A program made the translations under genes and the position numbers. From Phragmites australis (lineage: Eukaryota > Streptophyta > Magnoliopsida > Poales > Poaceae), in assembly GCF_958298935.1 (NCBI RefSeq), contig NC_084923.1, positions 6,264,501 through 6,328,500 of the forward strand: DNA of 64,000 bases, written 5' to 3'. Shown here piece after piece: positions 45,866-57,099 of this stretch (position 1 is the first letter of the stretch; each line of letters opens with the position of its first letter). Below the pieces are notes generated by a model, which did no database searches, was not told the DNA's origin, and saw only the letters and a program-made list of their open reading frames with translations.

Positions 45866-48729
45866 ATGTCATTTTGCCTAAGTAATTTTCACGCTAGGGT
45901 TCACCGCCGCCCTCTCCACCACGCCTCTCCGTCACCCTCACAGCCCCACCGCCCTCTAGTCCCCACCACTCTCAGAGTTCCGCCGCCCTCCACCCTCCAC
46001 CATGCGCCTCCTCCATTGACCCTGAGCCGCCTCCAAGCACCCAACTGCCATCGACGCCCTCTCCTCTGCATGCCGCCGCACTTAGAGCACTACCTCCCTT
46101 TGTCCCCACCGCCCTCGCTATCGTCGTCAAGCCTACTAGCAACAGCATCTGCTGCCGCCACCAAGCTCGACGTCGTCCACCTCTCTCTAGTACTCCAAGT
46201 ACTTCTCCCTCCTTTCCCCTTCTTCTCCCTTCACTGAATTTTGCACCTGCTTCTTTTTTAGAGCTTTGGATTTTGTGAGATGCGGTTCAGATTTAGGGTT
46301 GATGAGCGCAAGCAGTTTTCATGTGATGTCAATTGATGTCAATTAAGGTCTTGTTGATGCCATTAGATGCAATTAAGCCTCTGTTTTGGTTTTTGGCCCA
46401 AATTACTCTCGGATTAATGCTCATTCTCATGAATTCTTGTTGTTTATGTCTCGGGTCAGAACAATTGGTGACAATTGATGATGTTTTGAGCCTTAATTTA
46501 TCATTAGTTAGCACTGTTGATGGCAATTGATGTTGTCTCGAGATGATCATGATCATATTTGCGTGCAAGGGGTGAGTTGTCCGAAAGTGGAGAAATCACA
46601 TTTAGAAACAGTGAAACCCAGTCAATTGCAGACAAAGTATAAGAAAAGGCAGCTGAAGCTAGGCAAGGTTCTTTCACTGGGTTAGGGAACATGATGTTCT
46701 CTTAGCGGCACTAGAAAACTTAAGAGCACCTAGGTTGAGTGTGAGGTGTATCCAATTCCTAGGGCTAGAAATACGGCTTTTTCAAATACCTCAGAATGTA
46801 CAAGAAGAGGAAGAGGTCGGGTGCAGTGGACGTGAATGCATTAGCATAATAAATCACCTGGAAAGTTTATGCAAACATCATGCAAATGCTTGCAGCACAA
46901 GGAATAGATATTTCAATCCCAAAGGAAGTAGTCCTAGAACTACATGAAAGAGTATCAACGCCTCCAAGGAGGTCAATCAACCATCCGTCGCTGTGACTGA
47001 GCTGGATATGATTGACTTGCTAGAAGGGCCCACACCCTGTAGCCTTGTAATCAGCCCTGGCAGGAATTACATCGAGGTAAGGGGCTAGGTGCTTCCAGAC
47101 GTCCATATTAGTCCCGATACGTGCTGACTATGCTGTGGTTATGGTAAACATAATACATAGCAATGCCACCGATCACATGTCAGAGCTCCTCCCCAATGAT
47201 GAAGTTACAACTCTAGGTGAAGCTCTTCGTCAAATGATCCATTGGAAGAAGGGAAACATCATGGTCTCTAGTGCATCCCAGTCTGGACGAGATTTAAGTG
47301 CACCGCTGCCACACCCCTCACTTCCAGAGAATGTAGCTTCACTGCCTTCTTCTCCTCTAGAGAAGTTGATTTCATTGCCTTCTCCTCCGCATAAGGCAGC
47401 CTCGCTTCCAGCTCCAATTCCTTCTCCCTCAAAGAGCCCAAAGAGGAGGGAAAAGGGAGCTGAGAAGAAAGGCTCTAAGAAGCACATACCGAAGATGTCA
47501 AATTCCATTGTAACGGCGAAGAAGTCCACAGACATTGAAACAGCGTGGACTAGTGCCAACATGAAATTCCAATGCGGGAAGCCTTTGATGATGGCAGATG
47601 ACCTAACAAGGGTGAGGCAAGCATGTGTCGACCTGTATAATTACTACATGTAGACTTCTAGAGACACCAAGGTTCAATTCATAATCGTAGAGTAGAAATG
47701 ACGACACTACTTAATAGAAGACGACTACTTCCTTGTGAGTTTCAATGACTTATATGACCTCTTCAAACTTGATGCCATGCACATATCGTTATTACAGATC
47801 TTCACATTGTAAGTTCCTTGAAACTAGACATTCATTTATTAATACCACTAAGTCTTAAATCTAACTATATTCTTATATGTAGACACTTGATCACATAAAC
47901 AAAGAAGAAAAAAGGAGTCCATCGGAATTCTTGACCTTGAGGCCATTTCAATCTCGGTCATCCAACTTCGAAGCGACTACGTTGTGGACTATGAGGCTAG
48001 GGAAATGCAGCAATATTCCAAAATGGACTACTTGTTGGGCCCCCATAACACCGTGGTCATTGGATCTTATTGGTCATTTGCCTCAAATAGAACTTGGTGT
48101 GGTACCTCGACTCAGTAAGACTAGTAGGACGAAAAGGCAAACTTGGAGAGCGTGATTACAGTGCTATAGAATGACTCCTCGACGTGTAAGTTCTACCTAT
48201 CTTAGTTTACATATTTAACATTCAAATGTTCCCAAATCGATCCCTCTTCATACAGGGCTTTTGAAGTACCTTCGAGCTGATCCTAACTACAATGCGAAAG
48301 ACGGCCATAGACTAACACACAAGACTGGGTTCATGGTAAATGCTACCAAACAGATTATCAAATGCTCTCTGTAGCTGCTTTTTTTCTTTTTGATCTAACA
48401 ATAAATTTTCTTTTTAACAGTGCCACCACTAACCACCAGGAAACGCCTGATGATTCTATGTTAGATGGAACATGCTCCTCATGATCCGAGCAAAGGATAT
48501 AAAATCCTCTAATGTAAGTTCAATACAAGATTATTCATAACTAATTTCAGCAATTAGTTTAATTTCATGATAACATGATATTGGTTACGCGTCAAATTAT
48601 GTAGAATTTTTTAGCTTGTTTTTTCAACGATGGTGCACTGTCGGTGATTCAACAATGGATCACCGAGTTCATGATGTCTGAAGTCATCAATCCACAGGGC
48701 AAGTTGCGCTATAGAAACATTAGGTTGTG
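45866..48729 (+). pseudogene. TnpA-like CACTA gene with Ulp1-like (C48) domain, decayed
   Basis: A proline-rich C-rich leader (45866-46237) leads into broken exons. Near 47000-47060 is DLLEGPTPCSLVISPGRNY, then 47135-47650 with LPNDEVTTLGEALRQMIHW and a proline/serine/lysine linker. The C-terminal part (about 47690-48729) has DYFLVSFNDLYDLFKLDA, DYLLGPHNTVVIGSYWSF in place of the catalytic H-W-x-L-L region, a PPGN-x-x-x-F-Y-V segment with the catalytic-Cys G-Y-Y region replaced by stops, and QQWITEFMMSEVINPQGKL. This is the C48 peptidase-like module of plant CACTA genes. The catalytic residues are lost. Confidence 0.7.
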
Positions 48730-48939
48730 AGGTCTTATGTAATATGAATTGATTGAAACTTTGTAACTTTTGCAATTCCATGACGAGTTGATTGGAACTT
48801 TATAACCTTTGCGGTTCTATGATCAAGTGAGTTCTTATATAAGTGTGTTTGTCGATATGGATTTAGATACATTAATGTTATTTGCAAAAAGAAGATGGCT
48901 GTCAAATCCTAGCTATGCTCTAAGATGTGGCCAAAAAAC

Positions 48940-49187
48940 AAAATAATCTTATAGGGTAACCTACAAATAAGTAATGGGTAACTAGGTTACCCGTCACTTA
49001 TGTCTTTTTCCCGAGCAAACGGGAGACACACGTTAGTGAAGAGTCATGGTTATGACCTGTCACTTATGACTTTATTGGTGACAGATCTTTACTCGTTACT
49101 TATGACTAATCATAAGTGATGTGTTTGAAGTGACGGATGCGAACCCACGGTTATCATCCATCACCAATAATCTTTTTTCACGTAGTC
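48940..49187 (+). repeat. 3' subterminal region and terminus of CACTA-1
   Basis: Direct and inverted copies of GTCACTTATG and CATAAGTGA(C/T) cluster here, with GACGGATGCGAACCCACGG. The end TTTTTTCACGTAGT(C) resembles a CACTA terminal repeat with its last G changed. Confidence 0.65.
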
Positions 49188-50037
49188 TATGACCTTAATA
49201 AAGAGTAGTTAGTAGGTGAATAGGTGCACACAGTTTAGCTTCACATAAGCAATGAGCAACAGTTGGCCTTCTAGTGGCTATAGCACAAAAGTACAGGCAC
49301 AAAGCTTCGATTTGGTGTAGTGCGCCGTACATGCATGATGTGAATGGTAACCGTAGGGTATTTCCGAAGTAAACAAGGTACACTACACACTAAGTATCAG
49401 CTCACTACATAACAATCCAAATATGATGAGGGAATCCTATATAATGCAGGCAGTTATCACAATGTATAGTATGCAATATTTTTTGAAACATATCCTCGTG
49501 GTTACAGTTTTTTCTTCTCCTAATTTTGTTCGTCTTCCTCACTTGGGTTTTGTTAATTGGGATGTAACTATTATAGATTGCAGAATTGAAGGTGGTAGAG
49601 AATTCATACCATATCTTTTATGCAACTCATACATACTCAAGAGATAGGTTTTTAATTGTTCACACGAAATCTATATGAAATGATCAGCAGTATAGGCAGG
49701 AGCTTGAAATCAAGTATTAGCATCATCTATCAAGTATATATATCACTTAACTCATGCAAAGGACTAGTAGATTTTAATTACTTAACACATACAAATGCAT
49801 ATGCATCCAATAGCTAGTACTTAAATTGGAATCCATACCACAAAAGATGCATATGCACTGCAGATATATGTAGCTAGCACCTAGCAGTGCATCCAATAGC
49901 TATAGCTTATTGAGCAACATTGGATATATCAACACATACAGATCAAGTTCATTTGTAAAAAATTTGGCAGCATTTACTAGGTCACATATTCAACACAAAC
50001 ATATCACTGCATATAGAGCAACACATATATCACATCC
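49188..50037. other. AT-rich stretch without a recognisable gene
   Basis: Short frames at 49195-49383 (minus) and 49423-49647 (plus) have no known domain. No repeat unit is evident. Confidence 0.4.
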
Positions 50038-50420
50038 TGAACCCCTTGTGTCAATTAAACACACATAAGCGGTCTTAGTGTGTGCTACGAACATACATAT
50101 CCTGGACATAGAGCAACATATATATCACATCCTTGACCCCTCGTGTCAATTAAACACACACGAGTGGTTTCAGTGTGTCCCACGCCACACGGATAACTCA
50201 TATGCAATTGCCCACATATTGACCACTGTTGGACACCTTATGTCAATTAAACACACACAAGCGGCTTCCATGTGTCCTACGTCACACGGATAACACATAC
50301 GCAATTTCCCACATATTGACCACTGCTAGACCCCTCGTGTCAATTAAACACACACGAGCGGCCCTCGTGTGTCTTATGCCACACGGATAACACATATGCA
50401 ATTTCTCATGTATTGACCAC
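50038..50420. repeat. About 100-108-bp tandem repeat, four copies
   Basis: Each unit holds GTGTCAATTAAACACACA, an inner short palindrome (CTCGTG...CACGAG) and CCACACGGATAACACATA-type text. The last two units are 108 bp apart. Period and divergence do not fit CRISPR: units are too long, are not separated by unique spacers, and the setting is eukaryotic. Confidence 0.85.
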
Positions 50421-50539
50421 CTTGTACCGTTCTGTACGGGATGTTCCCAAGCATGCCGCACCTTGGGTGCACGACCATGATTCATAACACATGGCAAGAG
50501 GTCCACAACCACCATCGTGTGGCAGATGTTCATACTTTT

Positions 50540-52036
50540 GTGAGAACGTATTCACTTACCGGGAGGGGACGACGGCGGAGGGCTCGACATGGACGGCGCG
50601 TCGGCGGTGCGTGGATTAAGGATGACTCCAATCAATCTATTTGAAGACGAGTGTTTCTACCACTCATTTAGAACAAGTCAAGTAATATAGAATTTCATCA
50701 TCGAGCATTTGAAAAAGAAGATAAAGAATCAAGAGCAGCATCTGTTTTTATCATATTTTAAGGAAAAAAATAGATAAGTATAAGCATCTGTTCTTCTCAG
50801 ATTTTAAGGAAAAAATAGACAAGTGCTTATGTTCTTCAAATTGCAAGTATAAGCATCCTTAGGGCAGCATACAAGTATACATCAGGGGCAGCATACAAGT
50901 ATACATCAGTTTAGATAAGTATAAGCATTTGTTAAACATCAGGGGCATATACAAGTATAGGCATCTGTTCTTATCAGATTTCTTTTTAAAAAAAAAAACA
51001 TGATAGATCATAGAGGTGGTAGTATCGAATTGAGGTAGAGCAAGCCAACAGCCGAGATACAGCAAAGAATCTGATGAAAGAAGATAATAATGATATCACC
51101 CCAAGCAAATAATCCATTATCTATCTTGTTTTTCTTATTTCTTTTATGCTAATAGAGTTTGCATATGAAATTTTACATAGTACCAACCCCAGATGTGACT
51201 TCATTTGACATTTTCAGAACTTCTCATACTTATTTGACTCCCTCATCAATGTAATTTGCGCACTTGAACTGAATATGTAATTTGCAACAGATATTTTTCA
51301 TAGATTCATCACGTGTAAACTTATTTTCAGTGAAAAAACATATGTGTATCTTGTCTTTCTGGGACTTCTTGTCCAATAATTATGACTCAAAATTTTCCGA
51401 GCACTCAGAAGAGTCAGAGTTCTGCCAAGCTTGTGAAGTAAATAACGGTTTCTTTCATATGACAATGTAGCACCCTTCTCATGCTCTTTCTTTCAATGTC
51501 ACAGGATTACCTTTCCAGCAAAGATTACAAGCCAAATGTGCCATATGCTAGGCCAACAAAGAAAATGATGTCTATCCATATGCTAATTTGAGATACAAGA
51601 TACCCATGCTTTGCTACTAAAATGGTCCTTTTCAATCAACAGGCAGAACTAATTATGTGGTTTGCGGCCGAGGAATGAAGCAGTTTTGAAACATTCCTAT
51701 CACATTAAAAAATGTATCCATCTGACTTCAAGTGCAAATAAATGCTCCTCTAAAATTTCATCTATGGGTAATAGCTCTGAAATATATATGAGAAATAAGT
51801 GACACAAAAACGTAGAACAATATGTGCTACTTCATCAGAATGAACATCACCAAAAAAACTTTTAGAACTCTCATGAATCTACATTTAACTAAAACCAACA
51901 TTCTTGCTATTCTATTACTGTCTACCTTCCAGACTGACCACATCCAATTTTCCCTTATTTGCATAAATGTGGTTCACTGGCACATAAATGTGACCACCAT
52001 TAAGACTTAGCTGCTTAATGGTTCACTAACGCATGC
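50540..52036. other. AT-rich stretch without a recognisable gene
   Basis: Around 50740-50970 CATCTGTT-containing AT-rich phrases and AGGGGCAGCATACAAGTATA are repeated. A 62-codon plus frame at 51282-51470 has no known domain. The rest shows nothing I can name. Confidence 0.4.
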
Positions 52037-52058
52037 GGGGGGGGGGGGGGGGGGGGGG
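52037..52058. repeat. Poly-G tract, 22 G
   Basis: An uninterrupted run of 22 G at the edge of the GC-rich TnpA-leader-like stretch of CACTA-2. Length is likely unreliable in assembly. Confidence 0.9.
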
Positions 52059-52059
52059 C

Positions 52060-52440
52060 GGAGGATAGGGGAGGAGCACAGGGTGGCGGCGAGGGTGCAA
52101 GGGGAAGATGTGGCAGCAAACGACGTTAGAGAAGATGTGGTAGCGGACAACGTCGAGGTAGATGGCCGGTGGCGGACCGTGTCAGGGCAGGATCCTGGTG
52201 ACGTCGGGGCGGATGGTGTCAGGGCGGTGGCGGACGGCGTCGGCGCTCAGACTCCAGGAGGACAGCAGCGTGCGGAGGAAGGAGGCCCCTCAGGCGTCGA
52301 GGACGCACGGAGGGAGGCCGGAGGGCACCAGGAGGAGGGGCTCGGGTGCGGAGTAGGCGTCGGCTGGAACGGATGCCGGAGGGCACTAGAGGCGGAACTT
52401 GGGCAACCTATCAGCGTTGTCTAAGTTCGTGAATGGGGGC
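52060..52440 (-). pseudogene. CACTA-2 TnpA leader and first-exon-like remnant
   Basis: On the minus strand a TATATATAG (about 52467-52475) is followed by a C-rich stretch with CCCTAG and repeats of CCGCCACC and CGTCCTCGACG type. This matches the layout of CACTA-1, where a C-rich leader follows the internal TATA. No further TnpA exon is found to the left. Confidence 0.45.
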
Positions 52441-52771
52441 TAGGGTTTCGGGGCCGCGTGACGGGCTATATATAGAAATACATTTCCACAGGCGGTGGAC
52501 GTAAGAAACTGCCTGTGAAAATGCATTTACACAGGTGATGGACTTAAGAAACCGCCAGTAAAAATATATTTTTACAGGCATTATACTATAGCACTCGTCT
52601 GTGGAAATCATTTTAAATATGTTTTTGACAGGTCTATCAAACATTATCATTTTTTATCACTTTTGGGAATCAATAATCACATTAGAAATTAAGTTACATA
52701 CCATAAGTGTTACATTAGAAAATAAGTTGCATAACACAAAAGTCACATTGGAAACTACGTTACATAACATG
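52441..52771 (-). promoter_or_regulatory. CACTA-2 internal promoter-like stretch with CCACAGGCGG-type repeats
   Basis: Repeats such as CACAGGCGGTGGACGTAAGA, ACACAGGTGATGGACTTAAG and TTTACAGGCATTATA occur between the end of tnp2 and the TnpA-like leader. Related phrases (CCACAGGCGGTTGTCGTAAA) occur near the opposite end of the element at 60660-60765. Confidence 0.55.
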
Positions 52772-53516
52772 ACACTATTTTCTTTGAACTGTTTTTCCTA
52801 CACCATCAAGGCACATGTAGGACATCACAAATCTATTGAGGGTTGCTTCTATAAGTTTGATATTTTCTAGATCTCTGAAAGGTGGCACGTCATCAAACTG
52901 ATTGTATTCTTCCTCATCCTCAACAATTCTTTTTTTTCCGACAACAACTATGTGCTTCTTTTCATTTACGGGGTCAATTATATAGAAAATCTGTGCGACG
53001 TGATCAGCGAGTACCCATGGGTCATCTTTGTGGCATACAATGCTGAGGTCAGTAGTTGCGAACCCATAGTTGTCCACCACCATACCATTTGGGTGTTTGA
53101 CCCATTTGCACCAAAAGACGGGGATATGCAGATTCACTCCATAGTCGTGTTCTTAGATTTCATCTATGAACCCATAGTAGGAGCTCTTTTCCCCTGTTGT
53201 GTCATAGGCTTCTATCCAAACACCACTGTTTTAAGCCATGCGCTTCTTATCCTTTGCTCTGGTATAAAACATGTACCCATTAATATCATACACTTGCCAT
53301 GACATTACTAAACATGATGTGCCACAAGCCAATATTTTCAGTGCTTTTAAAACTACGGATTCACCATCTAGTAGGTTTTGGTTCTTGAACCATGTGGTGA
53401 AGTGATGCTTGTGCTCTTTCATGATCTAATCATATGAGCGTACTTGATTTTCTGTGTGAAGCTCATTCAGGTGTTGCTCGACATACAGCCCCACTATCTT
53501 GAGTTGTTGCGGATTG
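52772..53516 (-). pseudogene. CACTA-2 tnp2, C-terminal part
   Basis: Minus-strand frames read QQLKIVGLYVEQHLNELH, HKHHFTTWFKNQNLLDGE, YDINGYMFYTRAKDKKRMA, then IPVFWCKWVKHPNGMVVDN, WVLADHVAQIFYIIDP and KKHIVVVGKKRIVED. These are the C-terminal DUF4216 parts of Tnp2. It diverges clearly from CACTA-1 tnp2, so it is a different family. It is cut at about 53516 by the SIRE-like element. Confidence 0.85.
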
Positions 53517-53520
53517 GTCC

Positions 53521-54914
53521 ATGGGCAAGCGGATTGATCCAAGGGCATGTCCTAACACTCCTGCACATATTGATCTCAACTTTGGAAGGGATCAAGTGAC
53601 ATACAATGAGTTTTTGAAGATGCATTCTCCTCAAGTCAACCAACCCTATGATCCTCGACTACCAAAGAGCTACAAGAATCAGGGATTAGTGGTCAAGAAA
53701 GAGAGGGAAAATGATCTATACTTGTGGCCTAAAGATGAATCTTTGGATGCACAGTTTTGGTGCCAATTTTTCATTTTGACTTCTATCTATCAGTCATCTA
53801 CCAAAGCAAAATCAAGTCCATTGTCCCTATGCAATACATAGATTAGAAATATATGGAAGAAGCAAATGATCCCACCTTTGATGAAGTCATTGATGCTTGC
53901 ACGGAGAAAGGAATGAAAGATTTCATGGGATTCAAGTATAATTGGAATGAAGAAATCATTGCTCAATTCCATGCCTCTTTCTTTTTCAACACCCATAAAA
54001 ATGAGGTTTATTAGACAACACTTGGAATTTACTATTGTATAGACTACATGACTTTTTCACGTCTTCTTGCTCTTGGTTCAAAGGATCATGAACATGGTAC
54101 CATACATGTTGAGAACAAGATCAAGGAGTATGACATAGGTGAGATGTATGAGGACCCAAGAATGGCCGATGGCACCACTCATGGTTTGAAGCCATTTTAT
54201 CACTATCTAAATCTTCTGTTTCGCCAGACCATATATCCAAGGAAAGGAGATATGACTAAGATTAATTGCATATCAAGGAACATTCTTCTTAGAATGGGAC
54301 CCGATGGAAGACCCTTCAGTGTTGGTGATTTCATTTGGGTCGAGCTTTATGATACCATGGATGATGCAAGGAAAAGCCTTCCATATGCTTTGTATATCAT
54401 GTATATCATTGAGAAGGTTACAAAGATCTCCTTCCCAAATGATTTTATTCACGAGCCCTACTATGTGAAGAAGAAGACATCCTCTAGGCCATCTCATGCT
54501 TAAAGCTCATCCCGTGCATCCCCACCTCTATCTCATGCACCCTCCTCTTCGCAATCTCATGGTGTTGGCTCTCGTGGTCGTGGCAAGTACATCAAGAGTG
54601 TGCTTCGCTCAATCTTCAATATGTGCAAGTACAATGCCACAAAAGTAAATGAGCTACGAAGAGAAGTAAAAGAAATCAAAGGGCATTTAGTGCTTCCCAC
54701 CTCCCCTCATTGAGAGGTGCCCGATTTCGGTGATCCATTTGCTGTGTGGGAGGAAACGGGTCTAGAAGAAGAAGAAGAGGTTCCTCCTCCCGCTCCCCGC
54801 TCCTACCGTTCTTGTTCTACTCATGGTGAGATAGAAGAAGAAGAAGAAAGCGAACAAGAGGGAAATTATCAAGAAGATGATGATGACGGCGAGGACGAGG
54901 ATGATGACAAGTAG
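53521..54914 (+). pseudogene. Plant retrotransposon-associated protein, decayed
   Basis: Frames read LNFGRDQVTYNEFLKMHSPQ, FMGFKYNWNEEIIAQFHASF, FSRLLALGSKDHEHGTIHVE, IKEYDIGEMYEDPRMADGTT then HGLKPFYHYLNLLFRQTIYP and RPFSVGDFIWVELYDTMDD. A serine-rich linker, a short helix with NELRREVKEIKGHL, and an E/D-rich tail ending at 54914 follow. The domain is widespread in grass transposon-derived proteins (putative plant transposon protein); its role is unknown. Stops at about 53841, 54013, 54502 and 54713 break it, yet each piece is long, suggesting fairly recent loss. Confidence 0.65.
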
Positions 54915-55516
54915 ATGCTGATCTTCATAGTCTTTCCTTTTCTCCCTTTTTGGCGCTTGATGCCAAAAGGGGAGTGAAAGCTTATCTATCTATTCGTGTA
55001 CTCGTTTTGTAATAACTCTTTCTATCCTTTGTGTGTGGTAGTGAACGTGAACTTGTGTGATTGTGGTGTGCTACTAAATCTTATTGTGCTAGTGTGAGAT
55101 CATATATTCTTGTGCTGAGATATGTTTAGATTAGAATCTGTCAAGTGCGGAGAGTTCACAAAAATATCCAGAGTATCCACATTTTTTCGAAAAGTCCGCA
55201 CATTTCTACAAAGCCTCCGCACATTGACAGAAACTTCAGTTACTGCTGCGCATATCATGTCATACGCATCACATTTATTTATGATCTTACACACCTATTA
55301 TTGTTGCACCCCATGGATACTATGATATAGGGGGAGTCTCCACACTATCTGAAAATTGTGTAATTAGCATTTAAGACCAAAATTTTGAAGTTCGTTCATA
55401 TGTACATTTTTAGGGGGGGGGGGGCACTCTATATCATAAGGATTCAAAAGCTTTAATTATATACATCTTTTGTAAGCTTTATTTGGATCGTCATCAATCA
55501 CCAAAAAATGGAAGAT

Positions 55517-56566
55517 TGAAAGTACATCTAGGCCCCTAAGTGGGTTTTTGGTGATAATGATAAAACAATTAAAGAACTAATGATTTTATGAAGTATGGAC
55601 AAGTGTAATTCTATCAAGTGAGAATTTGACGCATGGTGATCCCCAAAAAAGAAAAAGAAAAGCAGCTCATAGATTGTATAGTTTTAAATTCATTATCTTT
55701 TGAAATTAAGTTTAGGATGCCGTACTATAAAGGGGATACGAAATTTACTTGTTTGTGTAGAAATAGTGCTCAAAAGATCTAACAGCCTATGAGAGACACC
55801 TCGAACACTACACTTGCATCTAGGTTAGCCCTTATGTTGTAAAGATGTGCAAATGTGGAGTGTCCGCATTTTTGCAGGCAATCTACACTTTTGCGAAGTT
55901 TAGGTTAACTAAGGGTGTGCAGAAGGTCAGCACTTTTGCATTCTGACAGTTGTAACACTAGCTTTTGGGGGTTGGGTATAAATACCTAATCACTCCCCCT
56001 TTTGGCTGGCTGTTGCTTTACTCAAAAAGGTGAACAACTTTAGAGCCAAAAGCACTCTCCCTACCTTGCTTTAGCTTGAGATTTGCAAAATTTTGAGAGT
56101 TGGATCGGGAGAGAGATCTAGTGCTAGAGAGAACAACTCTAATCTTTGAGCACTCATTTTCTTCGTTAAGCCGGTGATTTCATGTTTGTTACTCTTGGTG
56201 GTTCGTCCACCTAGACGACTAGGCGTTGCCCGTCAAGCTCCCAATCTTGTGGTGAGCCTCAGGACATGTTTTCCCCTACAAATTGAGTTAGTAACCTATC
56301 TTGATCTTTGTTATTGCTTGGGTAAGTAACCTGGCTCTTTGTGAGCTCCTCAACGGAGACGTAGGCACTTCTTTGTGGAGTGGCCGAACTTTGGTTAACA
56401 AATCCTTGTGTCTCACTTGTCAATCTCTTGTGATTTGTTAACATAATCTTGTATCGGTTGATTCTTATGGCTTCGACCCGATCTATCTCTTTGTAAGGTT
56501 TGAGCTGTAGGTATCTGGAGAAAAAATTTGTAAAATTTTCAGGTTCCGCATATTCACCCCACTATA
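55517..56566 (+). repeat. SIRE-like LTR
   Basis: It starts TGAAAGTACATCTAGGCCCC near 55517, a start related to that of the solo LTR at 60766 (ATTTAGGCCCCTT). It ends near TTCACCCCACTATA at 56566, followed by a tRNA-Met-type primer-binding-like site. Confidence 0.6.
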
Positions 56567-56750
56567 GGTGATATCAGATTCTTTTTAAACCGCTAGCCAA
56601 CGTAGAAGCCAGTTTTGCTCCCAACCAACGCAACTAAGCACCCCAAGCGACCGCATGATGCGAGGGGGCTCGGGAAAGTAGAGATAGGCGAAGTGTTGGT
56701 GCGACAAAAATTGTAAGGCAAAATGTAAAGTCAGCACAGTACAATTTTAT

Positions 56751-56815
56751 TCATACATATTCATACATATTCATACATACATACATACATACATACATAC
56801 ATACATACATACCTG
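56751..56815. repeat. CATA microsatellite
   Basis: Two TATTCATACA units run into about ten CATA units. Confidence 0.92.
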
Positions 56816-57099
56816 TGTACATACATACCTGCGTATATACATATACTTACAAGTGGCGTAACCACTTAGAAGCTTCCATGCCTTGGCTAAAGCCATATCA
56901 ATAGCGCTAATAGAATGCGCCCTCTGCCCGCTCGCTACCGAAAAGTACGAGGGGGGGCCGGGGAGTCAGGAGGCAAAAGGCTTGGTCGATTCTGCCGATC
57001 CTGCACAAGTTGCAGAATTTTGCTATCCCTGTTGGAACACATTGTTTTCAAAACAATTACAGGAAAAATGCAGGAGCTGAGTTTCCAACAAACTTAAGC

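Larger units (their letters stand above)
38881..49187 (+). mobile_element. CACTA (En/Spm) element 1, 5' end not found, with a solo LTR inside
   Basis: In order: tnp2 remnant (about 38890-40038), a 3.9-kb solo LTR inside it, the rest of tnp2 (to 45363), a minisatellite, a promoter-like stretch with subterminal-type repeats, a TnpA-like gene with a Ulp1-like domain (45866-48729), and a 3' end rich in GTCACTTATGAC-type repeats that closes with TTTTTTCACGTAGT at about 49173-49186, a slightly altered CACTA terminus. All genes carry stops. This is an old, immobile copy. Confidence 0.8.
53518..56566 (+). mobile_element. SIRE-like LTR retrotransposon remnant: 3' gene plus LTR
   Basis: A late, non-pol gene (53521-54914) is followed by an AT-rich tail with GGGGAG tracts, a short conserved CGTCATCAATCACCAAAAA block, and an LTR (about 55517-56566). 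This order resembles the 3' part of SIRE/Opie-type elements. Directly after the LTR, GGTGATATCAGATT resembles the tRNA-Met primer-binding site that follows a 5' LTR, so the LTR has element-like text on both sides. No pol region is seen. Confidence 0.65.

Noticed and set aside
50038..50420. A repeat array that could suggest CRISPR
   Set aside because: Units of 100-108 bp, no unique spacers, and a plant nuclear setting.
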